Positions 54,761-64,000 of a stretch of 64,000 bases of DNA are shown piece after piece (the first letter of the stretch is position 1; the number at the start of each line of letters is the position of its first letter). The notes under the pieces were generated by a model. That model worked only from the letters and a program-made list of their open reading frames with translations, was not told where the DNA came from and searched no databases. The position numbers and the translations under genes are program-made. The stretch is from Cryptomeria japonica. Taxonomy: Eukaryota > Streptophyta > Pinopsida > Cupressales > Cupressaceae. The DNA lies in the NCBI RefSeq assembly GCF_030272615.1, contig NC_081406.1, positions 395,768,439 to 395,832,438 on the forward strand, written 5' to 3'.

Positions 54761-57197
54761 TTTCCTAAGATGGAGTATGGAATAATATGAAGATTATGGA
54801 AGATAAAGAGGGTTGTGAAATGGAAAATGAATCTAGGGTTATCTTACAATGTCCCAAAATATTGTTCCAAGATAAATGTGATGATCTAAGCAAGGTGTGG
54901 CTTCCTAGGAGATGATAAACTCCAATGGAGTAAATTGACCTTAACTTGAGAAGTTGAAATGGTACCCAAGATGATAAATCTGATGTGGGAACCACCTAGA
55001 AGTGTATGTGATGTGTTTGTGAGATAAGATAGGGACTACTAAACAACCTTTTGACTCTAGTTGATAGATGTGAATGGGGGGGTTGAAAATGATGTATGAA
55101 AATGTCTGAAAGTGAATGAAAAATCCTTGACAAAATGATGGTTGACCTAAATAGAATCCTATGGAATCAACCTTAAAAGCTCTAATAATCTCAGAAACAC
55201 AGATGTAGTACAGATTCACAAACACGTCAAAATTTTCTTATACGCAATTTCATAGTCCAAACACACAATTCCATAGTTGCAATGTAATTCTCAGTTTTGC
55301 CAAATACATGCCAGAAAGTGACACATACGTGGAAAGATGAAGCAAATAAGTGTTTTCTTAGTTGATAATGTATTCTCAATTTTTCTCAAATACACACCAG
55401 AAAGGGACATCGATGTGGAAAAATGAGTCAAATACGCACCGAAAATGAACATAGACATGGCCAAAGTGATCGTATATGTGTTGGAAATGAACACAAACAT
55501 GTTTTTGACAAAACTCTCAGTTCTATCCAAAAAAAATTAAGTTGTTGATAAGTGACCAGATCTCAATGTTGATTTTTTTGTGGCAAGAAAACACAACAAA
55601 CAAGAAGACACAATGTTTGAAGATGTTGTTGTCCAAAATATAAGTGTAATGCGTATGTTTTATAAGCCAAAATAGCCCAATTTCCATGGGTCTCAACATA
55701 ATCAAAAACACTTGTAAAGCATGCACGACTTGGGCTTGGAAAGAGGATACTACTAGCTAAGTCCCCGCTCATATTTATCCAAATACTTAAACAAAGAAGA
55801 CAGAAAGAGATTTGGTGGCACTGGCTCCCCTTGCATGACACTCACTACTTGGGCACACCAAAATTTCATACCTCGAAGATCCGAAGATCTTATGAATTGA
55901 GGGACATTTGTCTCGACAATGAGTAGTAGCAATGTGGGGTGGCTTCGGAGGTCCAACCTCCTACACCAACAAGAAAAAATGGGTTTTTGGTCCACTAAAA
56001 ACAATGGTGTCTAGTCAATGTTTCAGGGTATGTTGGTGGCTATATATGTGGTAGTTTGCTCAATTAAGAGGCCTCACAGCCCTTTCAAGTATTACACATC
56101 ACAAGGATACTGGAGGAGACATTTGTCAGTATAACACATTGACACCAAGTGATAAGCAACTTTCATCGAAAACCACAATTATTTATATAGAAAACCGAAA
56201 TAAAAGTACCGCTTGGGTCATTCCCTCACACAAGATGGGAGGAAAGCCCTATAAAGATAATAAAAATTTATTTTACACACAAGATCCAATGGAAGGCAAG
56301 GGGAGAGGATACTTTTGTTATTATCTTACGGTTCTAAAAACAAAGCATTCCAAAAGTAGAAGACACTTCAAGAAAATTTCATTTACCCTTTAACAAACAA
56401 AGAAAATATCAATGAAAATATTGTGAGCCTAGAAAAAGATAAACACACATCTAAATTACCCCTACAAGAAAATTATTAGTAGTTTCATTGATTTCCTCAA
56501 CCTACAAGTCAACTTGTTAGGTTAATTTAAAAATCACAAAACGAAATGTGAAAGGGGCCTTCGACAAAATGATAGAAACAACTGCACCACCTTGTTAGAT
56601 TGCAAGGGTTAAGACAAAAGAAAATTGAATGTGAATTTTAACCCTAATTTGAAAGATAGAAAGCAAATGCATAAAATACAAACATTGTTATACCTAACAT
56701 AGACGTAGAAAGACCCAAACTGTAACCTGTCAAAAACATGTGGCCTGCAAAATCACATAGAATGAATACGCAAAAAAATAGATCACATACACGACATAAA
56801 ATGTCACATACGTAGCATAAAAATAACATATATGTAACACTGTGCAACACAAACATGACAATATGAAGCAAAAACACGCAAATCAAAATTTGTCAGATCC
56901 AAAATCACAGATGTGCCAAAAAGATGCAAATACGTGTTGATATGATACAAATATGCACCACTATGATTAGATATGTGTCGATATGATGCAAATATGTGTC
57001 GATATGATGCAAAAATATGGTGATATGATGCAGAGATGCATTTTTAGTGAAAACCTGCAAAACCAAAAGTTGAACAAAATACAGATGTGCTGATATGATG
57101 CATAGACATGATTTTGGACTGAATTTTTCATTCATCCAATCTGCAGCTTATAAAAAATACTTAAAAACACAAAATTATGTTAGAAACAAGGGACCAA
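54761..57197 (-). other. Leader (5' UTR) of element G
   Basis: This is non-coding leader between PBS and gag. It carries scattered CACATACGTGG, AATACGCACC and CATACGTAGC words (55310-55500, 56740-56880) and a 21-bp array at 56930-57045. No convincing gene; short frames match nothing. Confidence 0.6.
56930..57045 (-). repeat. 21-bp tandem array in element G leader
   Basis: The plus-strand unit is GATATGATGCAAATATGTGTC, about five copies with changes (GATATGATACAAATATGCACC at the start, GATATGATGCAGAGATGC at the end). It is placed about 150 bases after the PBS in element sense, as in B and C. Confidence 0.8.
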
Positions 57198-57219
57198 GGT
57201 CCCACTAGGCATTGCAAAA
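57198..57219 (-). promoter_or_regulatory. Primer binding site of element G
   Basis: The minus strand reads TTTTGCAATGCCTAGTGGGA then CC directly after the LTR terminus GCACA. The right half matches element B's PBS (CTCAGTGGGACC). Confidence 0.65.
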
Positions 57220-58039
57220 TGTGCATGATGAAATCAGAAGACTATAATATTATAAAACTGAATAAAGATCCAACAACATAAAACCCTGGTTCTACAATGA
57301 TATCCACCATACACCAATGAAAACATGCAAAACACAAAATATGATAGATTATACCATTCACATGCTCATTAGGTTTTGATCTCCATTGTTTCCTATCTCC
57401 GTTGATCTTGCTTTGATATTTTGGTTGCTCTCAGATTCTATGTGTGCACAAGATCTCAACAAAGAACAGATTGTTGTTGTGTAGACACTTGAGTGATTGA
57501 TCGCTTAATAGCATTAGGATTCACATTTGCATTAATATAATTAGGTTTCACATTCATATTAGCATTAGGATTCACATTCACATTAGCATTAGGGATTGAT
57601 AAGGATGAAATGATCCTCTTTTATAGAGAGTGCCCTAGAAATGGAGGGATAGGATTAAGAGGTGGAAGATAAATGATCAACTAGGATTAGAGGATAGGTA
57701 TAGAAAATAAGAACATATATTAGAGAGGTGGTTAGAGGTAAATTAAGAGATAAATGACAAGTGTCATGGAGGGAAAAATCTAATGAATTATTTAAATAAA
57801 TAAAAGATATATTTAATTAATAGGTGGGACCAATTAAATAAATAAAATATTTATTTAATTTAGGGAAAAGATAATTTAAATAAATAAAAATATTTATTTA
57901 AATAGGGAAAGGCTAGAAGAGGATAAGTGCATTAATTAAATAAATAAAAATTTATTTAATTAATAGAAGGCTTAGGATAAAATAATTAAATAAATAAAAT
58001 ATTTATTTAATCAAGCTAGGACAATTTTAGGTGTCTACA
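57220..58039 (-). repeat. 5' LTR of element G
   Basis: The minus strand starts TGTAGACACCTAAAATTGTC and ends CATGCACA; it is 820 bp long. Alternating AATTAAATAAATAAAATATT runs fill 57780-58010. The minus-strand TATA box CTCTATAAAAGAGG is at 57617-57630, and GCATTAGGATTCACATT repeats lie at 57510-57590. Its boundary with the flank at 58039/58040 is clear. Confidence 0.82.
57510..57595. repeat. Short direct repeats in element G LTR
   Basis: Four imperfect copies of GCATTAGGATTCACATTCAC at intervals of 18-36 bases lie upstream (in plus coordinates) of the TATA box position, i.e. within the transcribed R/U5 part. Confidence 0.7.
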
Positions 58040-59500
58040 AGAAGCATAACCCTTTAGGTCGCCTAACAATGCCCATGATTTCTCATCACCACTCAAAGAT
58101 TCATCCAACTTTACATCTAGAAGTTTCTCACTTCACTGTATCCTCAATCAATTATGTAAACAATTATGTAAACTTTTGATACTATGTACTTCTTCCTAAC
58201 TCTATGATGTAGGACATCACCCAAGTGTAGCATGTGAAGGAGTGATAGATTGTCCCAATCCAATCTTCCTTGAGTCATTAGTACTTCTAATATCTATGAT
58301 GTTACCACCGGTTCAAACTTCATTTGAAGTTGTAAGAGTTTTGTTATATAATCTTTGGATGTACTAGAAGATTCCCCCAATGATATTCTTCCAATAATAT
58401 TTCCTTTCTCTTTTGTCATATTGATTTGAACCTTTTTCAGATTTGCTTAGATTTCTTCTCCTCGAACACCATTTCTATTTTATATTCAATCTTTTGTTCT
58501 TCCTCCTCCTTATCAACTAGAATATCCATTGTTGTAATATCTATATTTTATCCATCATCAACCTACTCACCTAGAACAATCTTTGGACCAGTACTCTATT
58601 CTTCCCTATTGTCTTCTAGAACATTCTTAGTTTTCTTCTCTTTTTTCTACTTATCCGGATCAATTTCCAGACCAACACCTTTCCTTTTCTGTTGCTCAGT
58701 CACCTTCTCCAAAATAGTCATGCTACTACTAGTCTCTCCTTTATTGATTTCTATGTTTGTCTTGTCCAGGGTAGAAGACAAAGTCTAGACTACCTCTTCT
58801 GCAATCTCAACACCCATCTCATTTGTCTATCTAACCATCCTCTCCTGATCTTTTATATTATTACCCATGATCATATTTACTATTTCCCTAGTTCTAAATC
58901 TTGTATCAATTGCCTCCATAATCACGACTCTAGCCTCAATAGATAATGGACTACATTATCTAGAGCACTTAATCTCATTTTGTTTTCTTTTGCTACTACA
59001 TCCTTCTTTTTCTTAGTCAAAACTTGTAAAATCTCCTTAGGCAATTTATCTTCAATTCTACCAAGTGTTTAATCAAAATTCATTAAATACCCGATGATTG
59101 TTTTCTTTATTGTTTCTCTGTCCACCAGAGGGCCATTCTTGTACAAACTTGTATACTCCAAAGAACCATTTTTATAAATATCCTTGATTAAATTGTTTAG
59201 CTCAAAAGGCTCATAATTTAGCTCATCTTCAATCTTCTTATTCTTCTTCTATATCTTAGGCTTTGTTTCCATCTTCTCCACTGTCGGGGTCTCTCTACCG
59301 AAGAGACCATAGTCTTATTTTTTTTCCAAGAGGCACAATATCCTCTCCCTCTTTTTATTCTTCTTCCACCTTACTCCATTTAGGCCTAGTCTAGATAAAG
59401 AATTATTCTATATAGACCTCCTCATCATAATTATTGCTCTCAACTATTTCTACTTCCGGCTCTGGATCAAAGAAACCATTTGGTAACCTATGGAAATATA
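58040..59500 (-). pseudogene. Decayed coding-like stretch of element H, unidentified
   Basis: On the minus strand, broken frames read EYTSLYKNGPLVDRETIKKT, IIGYLMNFD, stop, TLGRIEDKLPKEILQVL, then ALDNVVHYLL, and farther down SSSMTILEKVTEQQKRKG. The sequence is helical, charged and full of stops. It lies downstream, in sense direction, of the zinc knuckles at 59750-60180. I do not recognise the domain; a Gag-Pol linker or accessory part of the copia-like element is one possibility. Confidence 0.4.
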
Positions 59501-60185
59501 CTCCTAACCTCTACCATGTTGAAAATAACTCAACATCCAAACCGCAAGGGGGCAAACATGATTTGCTTTCAGTTCTCCTTCTCAACCAATGCATACCTAC
59601 TTTGTTTTTGGAAGAGGAATTAACACCAATGGTAGGTGTGGATCTATCCCCAGTCGTTTCCTTCACATTTCCATCAAATTTCTTTACCCACATCTTTTGC
59701 ATCTTCTCCTTTTCCACATTAATATCAATCTTCTTTTCTGGACCATTCTTCCCATTTCATCCTCTGCAAAATTTGGCAATATGTCCAAATTTATTATAGA
59801 TGTAGCATACCAGACCTTGCTATGAACAAATTCCATTTATATTTCTATTCCTTTTGAAATTAGACCTACATTCAACAACCTTGTGCCCATAAATATTGCA
59901 AGAATAATAATATCCATTACAAGATTTAGCATTTGTGTCATAATTGGTATTTTCATATATATTACAATTCATCCTGATTTTGCATTCATTTTCCTTGTCT
60001 CCAAACTTATTACAGTTGTTATGTTGATTGACCATTTAGATTTGATCTGACTTCTACATTCACTAGCTCTATGTCCAAACTTATTCCATGAAAAATAGTT
60101 ACCATTGAAGATTGATGAGTACTTGGTTTGAGATGGAGTCTTTCTAAAATTCTTCTTGTTCTGGACATAATTGAAACCTTGTTGA
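59501..60185 (-). pseudogene. gag: Copia-like Gag with multiple CCHC knuckles (element H)
   Basis: Minus-strand frames, with one frameshift near 59990, show a series of knuckles: FSWNKFGHRASEC, CNKFGDKENEC, YYSCNIYGHKVVEC and CYIYNKFGHIAKFC, i.e. C-x2-C-x4-H-x4-C with several cysteines replaced. Multi-knuckle Gags with this C.NFGH...CR style belong to a plant copia group. Upstream Gag (UBN2) is missing: the frame runs directly into LTR-like sequence at 60186. Confidence 0.65.
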
Positions 60186-60366
60186 TGTTGGCAACAACAA
60201 TGCAAGAAAACTAAGAGGGGGGGTGAATCAGTTTTCACCAAACTTAAACAAATTAACCTCAACTTAAGATCTAATCAAGAATAACAATAATAGAGATAAA
60301 CACCACATCAACAACACATATAACATAACATCAACAACACACATAACACACATAAAATAACATACA
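60186..60366 (-). repeat. Copia LTR-like scrap joined to Gag and LINE
   Basis: TGTTGGCAACAACAATGCAA at 60186 is followed by AACTAAGAGGGGGGGTGAAT and CAGTTTTCACC. This resembles the element A LTR start (CTACTGAGAGGGGGGATGAA, TCAGTAAATGG at 3636-3662). CATAACAACACACATAACAC simple sequence at 60295-60360 leads into the LINE at 60367. PBS and Gag start that should lie between LTR and Gag are absent, so this is a rearranged junction. Confidence 0.5.
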
Positions 60367-63300
60367 TATTGGAGACAGAGATCCAGGGCTATTTGGCTGG
60401 AAGCTGGGGACATAAATACTAAATTTTTTCACATGACTTCTATGAAACATAAAGCTACAAATAGAATTTCCAGATTAATTGTTGAGGACAAAATTCTTCT
60501 TAAGGAGGATGATATTAGGGATGAAGCTGTTAGTTTATTTTCTCAGCTCCTCACCGGTAGCAAGGAGATTGATTATGCTAAGCAACAGAATCTAGTTGAC
60601 ATCATCCCTAATATTATTGATCCTAACCAGAATAAGGTCCTTTCTGCTATCCCCTCTGCTGAGGAAATTAAAAAAGCAGTCTTGTCCTTTCAGGGGGATA
60701 AGGCTTCGAGACTTGATGGCTTCCCCATGTTCTTCTTCCAGGAATTTTGGCATATTGTGGGAAAAGACACGGTCAATGCGGTCAAAGAATTTTTTGGTTC
60801 AAGAAGAATCCTTAAGGAAATCAACTCCACTTTTATTGCCTTAATTCCTAAGATGGATGGGGTGGATTCCATGGGAAAATTTAGGCCAATAAGTCTATGT
60901 AACTCCTTTTATAAGATCATATCTAAATTTTTGACTTCTAGACTTTTGGCTGTCCTCCCCTTTATCATCTTTGAGGAGCAAAAAGGATTTGTCCCTAGTA
61001 GGCAGATTTTGGATTCTATCATTCTTGTGCATGAGAATATTCATTCTCTCAATGCTGCCAATAAAGAAGGATTTTTGATAAAGTTGGATTTGGCGAAAGC
61101 TTGTGATAGAGTGGAATGGCAAGCTCTTTTTCAAAATTATGGAGACTTTTGGATTTGATGAGAAGATAATCAAAATTATCAGAGAGTTGGTCTCCACCCC
61201 AATGTTTTCAATTCTCATTAATGGGTCTCCTTCTAGATTCTTTAAATCGTCTAGGGGGCTCAGACAAGGAGATCCCATATCTCCTATCCTATTCACCATC
61301 TTGGTAGAGAGAATGAGCATACTGATCCAAAAAATGAAAGTGAATAAAATTATCAAAGGTCTTCAACCTTCCTCTGCTAATGTGTTTTGTTCTCACAAAC
61401 AATTTGTTGATGATACTATCTTAATGGGATACTCTTTTGTTGGGGAGGTTGTTGCCTTCAAAGGTGCTCTTAATTCTTATTCATTGGCTACAGGCTAGCA
61501 AGTCAATTTGGACAAGTCTGCTATATACTTCATGAATACTCCTATCATAAGACAACAGAGAATTGCTAATATCATTGGGGGCAAGGTGGAAATGCTCCCC
61601 TCCACTTATTTGGGTCTCCCATCAAGATTAGTTCCCCCAAACTCCTTCTGGAATATGTTAATTGACAAACTCAACAAAAAATTAGCTGGTTGGAAAGGAT
61701 CCATGTTATCTCAAGCCGGAAAGTTGCAGCTCCTTCAAGCTACTCTCCAGAATCTCCCTGTCTATGCTCTCAGTCTCTTTGGCGTTCTGGCTAAATTTGC
61801 TAAAGCCTTAGAAAGGATTTAGAAAATATTTATTTGGTCAGGGGTTGAAGAAAAAAAGAGAATATCCTTGGTTGCCTGGGACAAAGTGTGTAAGCCAAAG
61901 AGAAAAGGAGGTCTTGGTATTAAAGCTCTCAAAACTTTTAATAAAGCTCTTCTTGCTAAACAAATATGGAGGGCTTCTGACATTAAGAGAGATTGGAACC
62001 GGATTTGGTTTGATAAATATATTCATGATCAACCTCTCCAGTCTCTCCTCTACTATGAAGACATCCCTGTTGGGTCTTTCATTTGGAATAGTATTATCAA
62101 ATCCATAAAAGTGGCCAAAGCTGGAGCTGGATGGGTCCTTGGAAAAGGTGACAAAATCAAGTTTTGGGAGGATCCTTGGATTAAAGATGAACCTCTCTTT
62201 AATCAAGACCGCAATCAATTCATTGATGAATGTAAAAGGAGGTTTGGTTCTTTGGTGTGTAACTACTGGAAGGAGAATAGATGGGTTAGGCTTGATGCTA
62301 TTTATGTTGGGTTTCCATTGCTTCAGCATGAGTTGTTGTCCTTTTCTATTAACAAAGATTTTGATGATGTGTTCCTCTGGAAGAGTAATCCTAGGGGCGA
62401 CTTCACGGTTGCCTCTGCCTATAAAAACACATTTACCCAGATCAGCAACCCTATATGGGGTAAAGTTTGGAATAGAATTCTTATCCCTAAAGTCAACATG
62501 TTCTTTTGTCTTGCTACTCACAATAGGATTCTTACTATTGATAGCTTGGCCCGAAGAGGTTTTATGTTCCCTAATAGGTGTGAGCTATGTCAGAAAGAGG
62601 AAGAATCAGTTGATCATCTGTTCATCCATTGCTCCTTCACTTGGGAAATCTGGAGTAAGTTTTGGGTGAATTGGAAAGTTGATTGGGTTATGCACAAGAG
62701 TCTCAAGGAAATTATTTGGCAATGGACCTTTCCCACCAAATTTCCTCTTATCAAGAACCTTTGGTCCTTGATCCTTCCCATGACTTGCTGGAGCATCTGG
62801 AAAGAGAAAAATAACAGAATATTTAGGGAAGCTAAGTGCACTTCTCAAGTGGTCTTTGAAAATGTTTGCAGGGCTATAAAAGAAAACATAAATATTCCTC
62901 ATAGGAACAACAAACAATGGTTTTTTGCAGATATGAATGATATTGAAAAAGGCATCCTTACTGAATGGAATTTAATCCACAAAGTCTGCAGATCTGACAA
63001 TAAGACAAGGAGAGAAAATATTGTTTGGAGATTTCCTGATCATGATCAATTCAAGGTGAATTTTGATGGGGTTGCTAAAGGCAACCCTAGGAAGTCCAGT
63101 GGGGGAGGAGTCATCAGAAATTCTCAAGGTGTCTGCATTGCTGCTATTGCCTCTCCTTTTGGAGTCCAAAATAATCATGTGGCTGAAGCTCAGGCTATGC
63201 TGAAAAGCCTCCAGCTTGCTCAGGGATTCAAATTTAAAAAAAATTGGTTGGAAGGGGACTCCCTCAATATCATTCAGGCTCTTAAAGGTACTAGTTCTTC

Positions 63301-63523
63301 CTCTTGGAATATTACTAATACGATTGAAAGTGCTAAAATGTTATTAAATGACTATGTTAGTATTCTCATAACTCATACTCTAAGGGAAGGCAATAAGGTT
63401 GCGGACCTTTTAGCTAATGAAGGGGTCAATTTAGAGGTGGAGGCTAAATATATCAGAGAGGCCCAATGTAAAAGGGATGTTAGGGAGAAATTATTATTTG
63501 ATCGCATCAATGGGTCAAGTTAA
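60367..63523 (+). pseudogene. LINE (L1-type) ORF2: RT, zf-RVT, RNase H; 5'-truncated
   Basis: It starts inside ORF2 at YWRQRSRAIWLEAGDINTKF, the conserved stretch just before RT; ORF1 and the endonuclease are missing. RT: FRPISLCNSFYKIISKFLTS, GFVPSRQILD, LIKLDLAKACDRVEW, then a frameshift in a T run near 61127, RGLRQGDPISPILF, and FVDD (61403-61414). TAG stops are at 61496 and 61820 (Gln position). A 551-codon frame (61868-63523) carries the zf-RVT (SAYKNTF to CELCQKEEESVDHLFIHCSF) and a C-terminal RNase H with VNFDGVAKGNP, HVAEAQAM, EGDSLNI and NKVADLLA, all four acidic residues present. Plant L1 elements often carry such an RNase H. Confidence 0.92.
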
Positions 63524-63527
63524 AATC

Positions 63528-63993
63528 ATGATCACCTTTTGGGGTCCGGAAACCAAAGACAAAGATTGGGAGCAAGCGAACTGTCATTTAATGATTGTTA
63601 TTAGGCATCATTTTTATGATCATTTGTGTGACGGGGATTATAATAATAAGTGTTAGATCTCTGCGGCCAATATTATTTTCTTTAAAATCACGGATGGTAC
63701 TTTGTTCTGTGATCCCAGTATTTTGCTCAAGAGCATGTGTTTAAGTCTTGGCTTGCAATTTGTGAGATATACTATTGGAGACTTTGACCTGTTGTTCAAC
63801 ATGGGAGGTAACCTAAACCAGAATGAGCCCTCTGGTTGCGAGAACTAGAAAAGTGAGCGGAAAGTGTGGAGGAGGCTCCATAGACATGGATTCATTGACT
63901 ATATGCAAAAGCTGCATGGTAGCAGAAAATCAATGTCTCAAGGATTTGCTAAGGGTTGGAACAGCAATAGAGTCACTTTGTTTGGGGAGACCT
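63528..63993 (+). pseudogene. Second open frame after LINE ORF2, with two TAG stops
   Basis: A frame from ATG 63528 reads MITFWGPETKDKDWEQANCH, LMIVIRHHFYDHLCDGDYNN, then TAG at 63654, ISAANIIFFKITDGTLFCDP, SLGLQFVRYTIGDFDLLFNM, NQNEPSGCEN, TAG near 63847, RLHRHGFIDYMQKLHGSRKS, SQGFAKGWNSNRVTLFGET and a stop near 63993. The frame is far longer than chance for AT-rich DNA if the TAGs are decayed CAGs. I do not recognise it. It may be a LINE downstream gene or captured host sequence. Confidence 0.45.
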
Positions 63994-64000
63994 AGAAGAT

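Noticed and set aside
58426-58946. Plus-strand frames of 120 and 84 codons rich in Ser, Phe and Leu
   Set aside because: They are antisense to the charged, Lys/Glu-rich minus-strand sequence of element H, which explains the hydrophobic composition.
61838-62521. A 227-codon minus-strand frame
   Set aside because: Shadow of the LINE ORF2, whose motifs are clear on the plus strand.
1-64000. tRNA, rRNA or host protein-coding genes
   Set aside because: Looked for on both strands; apart from PBS sequences complementary to tRNA ends and retroelement genes I found none I could support by eye.

Overview
The window looks like intergenic DNA from a large plant genome. It is AT-rich, contains no recognisable host gene, and is packed almost end to end with LTR retrotransposons and one LINE. 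I could not assign a species. The abundance of long, decayed, nested Tat-lineage Ty3/gypsy elements alongside copia and L1-type LINE sequence fits a seed plant with a very large genome, and a gymnosperm is my best guess (inference only).

Layout, with working names. (A) 1-4986 (possibly to 5653): a minus-strand Ty1/copia element, with an LTR end at 849, the start of RT, integrase, gag and tRNA-iMet-type PBS in reverse order, and an LTR from 3598. (5654-9712) Decayed sequence holding a C->T-riddled relic that may be plant-mobile-domain-like, and a relic of a Tat 3' untranslated region. (B) 9713-12007: LTR, PBS and leader of a plus-strand gypsy element. (C) 12008-22273: a minus-strand, multiply deleted Tat element inserted in B. 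(D) 22274-31800: a plus-strand Tat element inserted in the 5' LTR of C. (E) 31801-39500: a minus-strand Tat element inserted in the second RNase H domain of D. E carries the only intact long reading frame in the window, a pol of more than 1,170 codons that runs into the assembly gap. (Gap) 39501-40000. (F) 40001-53375: a nearly full-length plus-strand Tat element with two LTRs, of the same family as C. (G) 53376-58039: gag, leader and 5' LTR of another minus-strand gypsy element, interrupted by F. (H) 58040-60366: a minus-strand copia-like gag relic with several CCHC knuckles, plus an LTR-like scrap. (I) 60367-64000: a plus-strand, 5'-truncated L1-type LINE with RT, zf-RVT and RNase H.

How the parts work together: E and F show the standard Tat order of gag, protease, (G-patch), RT, degenerate RNase H, a second archaeal-type RNase H, integrase and GPY/F end, with no chromodomain, followed by a long 3' untranslated region, a polypurine tract and an LTR. 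C has lost its gag start, the capsid region, the G-patch and RT-RNase H. It keeps LTR, PBS, PPT and untranslated regions closely matching F, so it looks like a defective derivative that F-type elements could have mobilised. The most unusual signals lie in the untranslated regions: a short hairpin repeat with apparent covariation shared by C, D and F; CG-containing short motif arrays in the leaders of B, C, D, F and G; and a conserved paired ~73-bp repeat after pol in C, E and F.
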